Made by a program: the position numbers and the translations under genes | In this document: in pieces, positions 61,447 to 64,000 of the stretch | Layout: each line of letters starts with the position of its first letter | How positions within the stretch are numbered: the first letter of the stretch is position 1 | The notes under the pieces: generated by a model | What the model saw: the letters and a program-made list of their open reading frames with translations, nothing else | What the model was told of the DNA's origin: nothing | Databases searched by the model: none | Assembly: GCF_014193695.1 (NCBI RefSeq) | Contig: NZ_JACHZR010000007.1 | Span: forward strand, 124,001-188,000 | Direction: 5' to 3' | DNA: 64,000 nt | From: Rhizobium sp. BK316 | GTDB taxonomy: Bacteria; Pseudomonadota; Alphaproteobacteria; Rhizobiales; Rhizobiaceae

Positions 61447-61555
61447 TGCCGAGAGCATCGGCCCGAAAATCGGAACCGATTTTCGAAAGCCTGATGCGTA
61501 ATTTCCAAGAGTTAGAGCGTCCTTTGTGCGTCCGAACGGACGCACGGCGCTCTAA
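61445..61555. repeat. RIME-like intergenic mosaic element
   Basis: About 110 bases made of two strong palindromes. The first is CGAAAATCGG (61464-61473) / CCGATTTTCG (61476-61485). The second has an outer stem TTAGAGCG (61512-61519) / CGCTCTAA (61548-61555) and an inner stem GTGCGTCCG (61526-61534) / CGGACGCAC (61537-61545). Size and two-palindrome layout match the RIME elements described from Rhizobium intergenic regions. It fills the gap between DUF1993 and the convergent hydrolase gene and ends at the base before that gene's stop codon. Confidence 0.75.
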
Positions 61556-63100
61556 TCAGGGTCGGTGCGTCACCGGCCCTTTTTCCGTCAGTTCGGTATA
61601 GGCAAGTGTCTGATCGAGATGTCGCGCCCGGAGCGACAGCAGCCGTTCGGCATAGCCGAGTCGTACCGACGCATAGGCCGGATCGTCGGCAAGGTTGCGC
61701 AATTCCATCGGATCTTCCGAGAGATCGAAGAGCAGCGCCGGCAATGCGGTGAAATGCACATATTTGAACCTGTTGTCGCGGATGACGGCAAGGTTCAGTT
61801 CATTCGACCGAAGGCCGAAATGCCGCTCCGCCTCGCCATGGGCGATATCGCGGAAATCGAATTCCCAGAAAGCCGCGTCCCGCCAGCCCGACGCTTCGAT
61901 ACCGTCGAGGAACGATGCAAGCGAGCGGCCGTCGATGCCATTGGCAGGCACAATGCCGAGCCGTTCGCAAAGCGTCGGAAACACATCGGTAGCACTGGTA
62001 AAATGATCAACGATACCACCGGCTGCGGCCGCGCCGGGATCGCGAATGACGAGCGGAATATGGTAGCTGCCGTCGAAATAGCCGCCTTTGCCGAGCATCC
62101 AGTGATCCCCCGCCATCTCTGCATGATCGGAGGTGAAGACGATGATCGTGTTGTTCCACTCACCGGCATCTTTCAGCGCTTGCCAGATGTGGCCGAGCTG
62201 GTCGTCCACTTCGGCGATCATGCCGTAGTAAATAGACCGGATGGCATCGAAATCAGCGACGTTCCAGTCGCTGAGCGGCCCTTCCGCCCCGCGGATGAAA
62301 CTGCCCTTGCCGGCGCGCGGCATCGCATAGGCAAGATAGGGATGGCTCTGCTGTTCCGTTTCGCAGTCGGTGGCACGCGCAAAAGCCGGGCCTTCGCCCG
62401 GATTGAACATGCGGTTAAAGGGCTCCGGTACGGAGAAAGGCGGATGCGGCCGCAAAAAGGAAATATGCGCGAACCACGGCGCATCCTGCTCCCCCATCCA
62501 ACGGATGAATTCGCCGGTCAGGAAGGCGGTCTGCGTTTCTTCACGTGAATAGGCGGGCGCCGCGTCGGAGATTTCTCCTGCCGCAGCGCCGACTGGAATG
62601 TGGATATCACGGCTGACGGCATCCTTGTGGCCGCGTGAACGCAGCCAGGAAAGCCACTGTCTTTCATGTTCCGGCAGGAGCTGGCGAGCCGTGAAACCCG
62701 GCAGCAGGCCTTCATAGGTGGTCAGATGCGGATCATTGGCATCCATATCTCTGGGATCGGGCGCCGTGTCCGTGTAGCCGAACAGCGTCGGATCGTAACC
62801 CGCCCGCCTTGCCGCCAGCGCCAGATTATCGAACCGCCGGTCGAGCGGCGATCCGTTCCGGCAGACGCGATGGTTCATCTGATAAAGGCCGGTATAAAGC
62901 GTAGCGCGCGCCGGCGAACAGGGAGCTGCACCGGCATAGTGCCGCCGGAAGAGCGTCCCTTCTTTCGCCAGAGCGTCTACATTCGGCGTCTTGACGCAGG
63001 CGTGCCCCATAGCCGAGAGGCAATCGCCGCGCCATTGATCCGCAGTGACGATGAGAACGTTGGGCTTTGAGCCGCGTTCAGTGCTGATTTGATCTCGCAT
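61556..63100 (-). CDS. Sulfatase/phosphonate monoester hydrolase family enzyme
   Basis: This 514-residue alkaline-phosphatase-superfamily hydrolase starts PNVLIVTADQWRGD with the metal-binding Asp. Cys61 lies in APCSPARATLYTGL, the C-x-P-x-R signature in which Cys becomes formylglycine. FTSDHAEMAGDHWMLGKGG supplies further metal ligands and the catalytic Lys. Its length, YQMNHRVCRNGSPLDRR and YKYVHFTALPALLFDL segments resemble the R. leguminosarum phosphonate monoester hydrolase more than choline sulfatase, but the substrate is not proven. ATG at 63100 lies 23 bases inside the end of galE, suggesting translational coupling. Confidence 0.85.
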   Translation of the reverse strand: MRDQISTERGSKPNVLIVTADQWRGDCLSAMGHACVKTPNVDALAKEGTLFRRHYAGAAPCSPARATLYTGLYQMNHRVCRNGSPLDRRFDNLALAARRAGYDPTLFGYTDTAPDPRDMDANDPHLTTYEGLLPGFTARQLLPEHERQWLSWLRSRGHKDAVSRDIHIPVGAAAGEISDAAPAYSREETQTAFLTGEFIRWMGEQDAPWFAHISFLRPHPPFSVPEPFNRMFNPGEGPAFARATDCETEQQSHPYLAYAMPRAGKGSFIRGAEGPLSDWNVADFDAIRSIYYGMIAEVDDQLGHIWQALKDAGEWNNTIIVFTSDHAEMAGDHWMLGKGGYFDGSYHIPLVIRDPGAAAAGGIVDHFTSATDVFPTLCERLGIVPANGIDGRSLASFLDGIEASGWRDAAFWEFDFRDIAHGEAERHFGLRSNELNLAVIRDNRFKYVHFTALPALLFDLSEDPMELRNLADDPAYASVRLGYAERLLSLRARHLDQTLAYTELTEKGPVTHRP

Positions 63101-64000
63101 GCCAGTTCCAGGCCGACTGAATGATCTGCGAGAGATCATACTGCGGCACCCAGCCCAGCACGTCCCGCGCCTTGTCGTTATTGGCGACCAGCGTATGTGA
63201 ATCGCCCTCGCGACGGCCGATATACTCCACCGGGAACGGCTTCTTGGAGACATCTTCGATGGCGCCGAGCAGTTCCTTCACCGTCGTGCCGGTGCCGGTG
63301 CCGAGGTTAAGCGCGACAGACTCGCCACCTCTCAACAGATATTCGACGGCGCGCACGTGCGCATCGGCGAGATCGAGAACGTGGATATAGTCGCGCACAC
63401 AGGTGCCGTCGCGCGTCTCGTAGTCGCTGCCGAAAACCTTGAAGCCCTGGCGGCGCCCCAGGGCTGCGTCGATCGCCAGCGGGATCGCATGCGTTTCCGG
63501 CTGGTGCCATTCGCCGATCCGGCCTTCGAAATCGGCGCCGGCAGCGTTGAAATAGCGCAGCACGACGGAGCGAAGGCTCTTGTACTGGTCGTAATCGGCA
63601 AGCGCCTGTTCGACGATATATTTGGTGCGGCCATAGGGATTGATCGGCACCTGGCGGTGCGTCTCATCGAGTGGCACGCTCTGGGGCAGACCGTAGGTCG
63701 CGCAGGTAGAGGAGAAGACGAAGGCATTGATACCCGCCGCCTGCGCCGCCGAGAGGAGCGTCAGCGTGCCGATGACATTGTTCTCATAGAAGGAGACCGG
63801 ATCCTTGACTGATTCGCCGACCTCGATCAGCGCCGCAAAATGCAGGATCGCCGACGGTTTGTGCTTTGCCAGCACCTCATCGAGACGGGCGCGATCGCGA
63901 ATGTCACCCTCTTCCGCTGGTCCCCATTTGACGAATTCGCGATGACCGTTGGAAAAATTGTCGAACACCACGGGCTTGTAGCCCTTGTTCGCCAGATCGA
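63078..64000 (-). CDS. galE: UDP-glucose 4-epimerase, N-terminus outside the window
   Basis: The frame is open to the right edge, so the Rossmann GxxGxxG start is missing and about 307 codons are present. Visible are FDNFSNGHREFV, the catalytic Ser region FSSTCATYG, the Tyr-x3-Lys pair in YGRTKYIVEQ, and the substrate segment LRYFNAAGAD. The enzyme interconverts UDP-glucose and UDP-galactose for surface polysaccharides; rhizobial orthologues are also called exoB. Its 3' end overlaps the sulfatase-type gene by 23 bases. Confidence 0.94.
   Translation of the reverse strand, partial: DLANKGYKPVVFDNFSNGHREFVKWGPAEEGDIRDRARLDEVLAKHKPSAILHFAALIEVGESVKDPVSFYENNVIGTLTLLSAAQAAGINAFVFSSTCATYGLPQSVPLDETHRQVPINPYGRTKYIVEQALADYDQYKSLRSVVLRYFNAAGADFEGRIGEWHQPETHAIPLAIDAALGRRQGFKVFGSDYETRDGTCVRDYIHVLDLADAHVRAVEYLLRGGESVALNLGTGTGTTVKELLGAIEDVSKKPFPVEYIGRREGDSHTLVANNDKARDVLGWVPQYDLSQIIQSAWNWHARSNQH

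Noticed and set aside
61471..61475. GGAAC inside the RIME-like element as an EcfG -35 box
   Set aside because: It is part of the first palindrome and no CGTT lies at the required distance.

Overview
The window is GC-rich, densely coding chromosomal DNA from an alphaproteobacterium of the family Rhizobiaceae, most likely genus Rhizobium. Supporting evidence: a pyruvate carboxylase of exactly 1154 residues with the biotinyl lysine at 1119, as in the R. etli enzyme; the cyclic beta-1,2-glucan genes ndvA, ndvB and opgC; an RpoH2-type sigma factor; the PHB genes phbA, phbB and phaR; promoters of the rhizobial general-stress sigma factor (EcfG/RpoE2) type; and a RIME-like intergenic palindrome element. 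The species cannot be fixed from the sequence. No rRNA, tRNA, IS element, prophage or CRISPR array was seen.

Layout. 1-5.9 kb: VOC protein (cut by the window edge), ABC-F ATPase, thiamine pyrophosphokinase, OmpW, and a divergent MarR/MFS efflux pair with a repeat-rich operator. 6.3-14.2 kb: M48-LysM lipoprotein protease, rpoH2 with a structured leader, carD, fdxA, an S4 protein and a Suv3-like helicase. 14.2-16.0 kb: a long non-coding stretch with three phased repeat modules, then four very small envelope genes. 16.0-19.5 kb: PHB synthesis and rpmF. 19.7-25.6 kb: GST, a frameshifted DUF1868 gene, mtgA, ispA, ispG and an MFS carrier. 25.6-30.6 kb: a DeoR regulator, an EamA transporter, a cystine-type ABC operon and an FMN reductase. 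30.7-49.6 kb: pyc, a LuxR-type regulator, ndvA, a hydratase with two tiny genes, opgC, the 8.5-kb ndvB, and three small genes. 49.8-56.1 kb: a dipeptidase plus peptide ABC transporter operon. 56.3-64 kb: NUDIX, a myo-inositol/ribose-type ABC operon, DUF1993, a RIME-like element, a sulfatase/PMH-like hydrolase and galE (cut by the window edge).

How the parts fit together. The clearest theme is envelope and stress physiology. Two perfect GGAAC-N16/17-CGTT promoters were found, one upstream of the rpoH2 leader and one directly upstream of opgC. Near matches precede a DUF3309 gene and a small membrane-protein gene. This suggests that the general stress response feeds both the RpoH2 regulon and the decoration of the periplasmic glucans made by NdvB and exported by NdvA. 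The rpoH2 leader also encodes a possible 23-30-residue peptide followed by a strong hairpin. The remaining genes are mostly core metabolism (PHB, anaplerosis, isoprenoids) and nutrient uptake.
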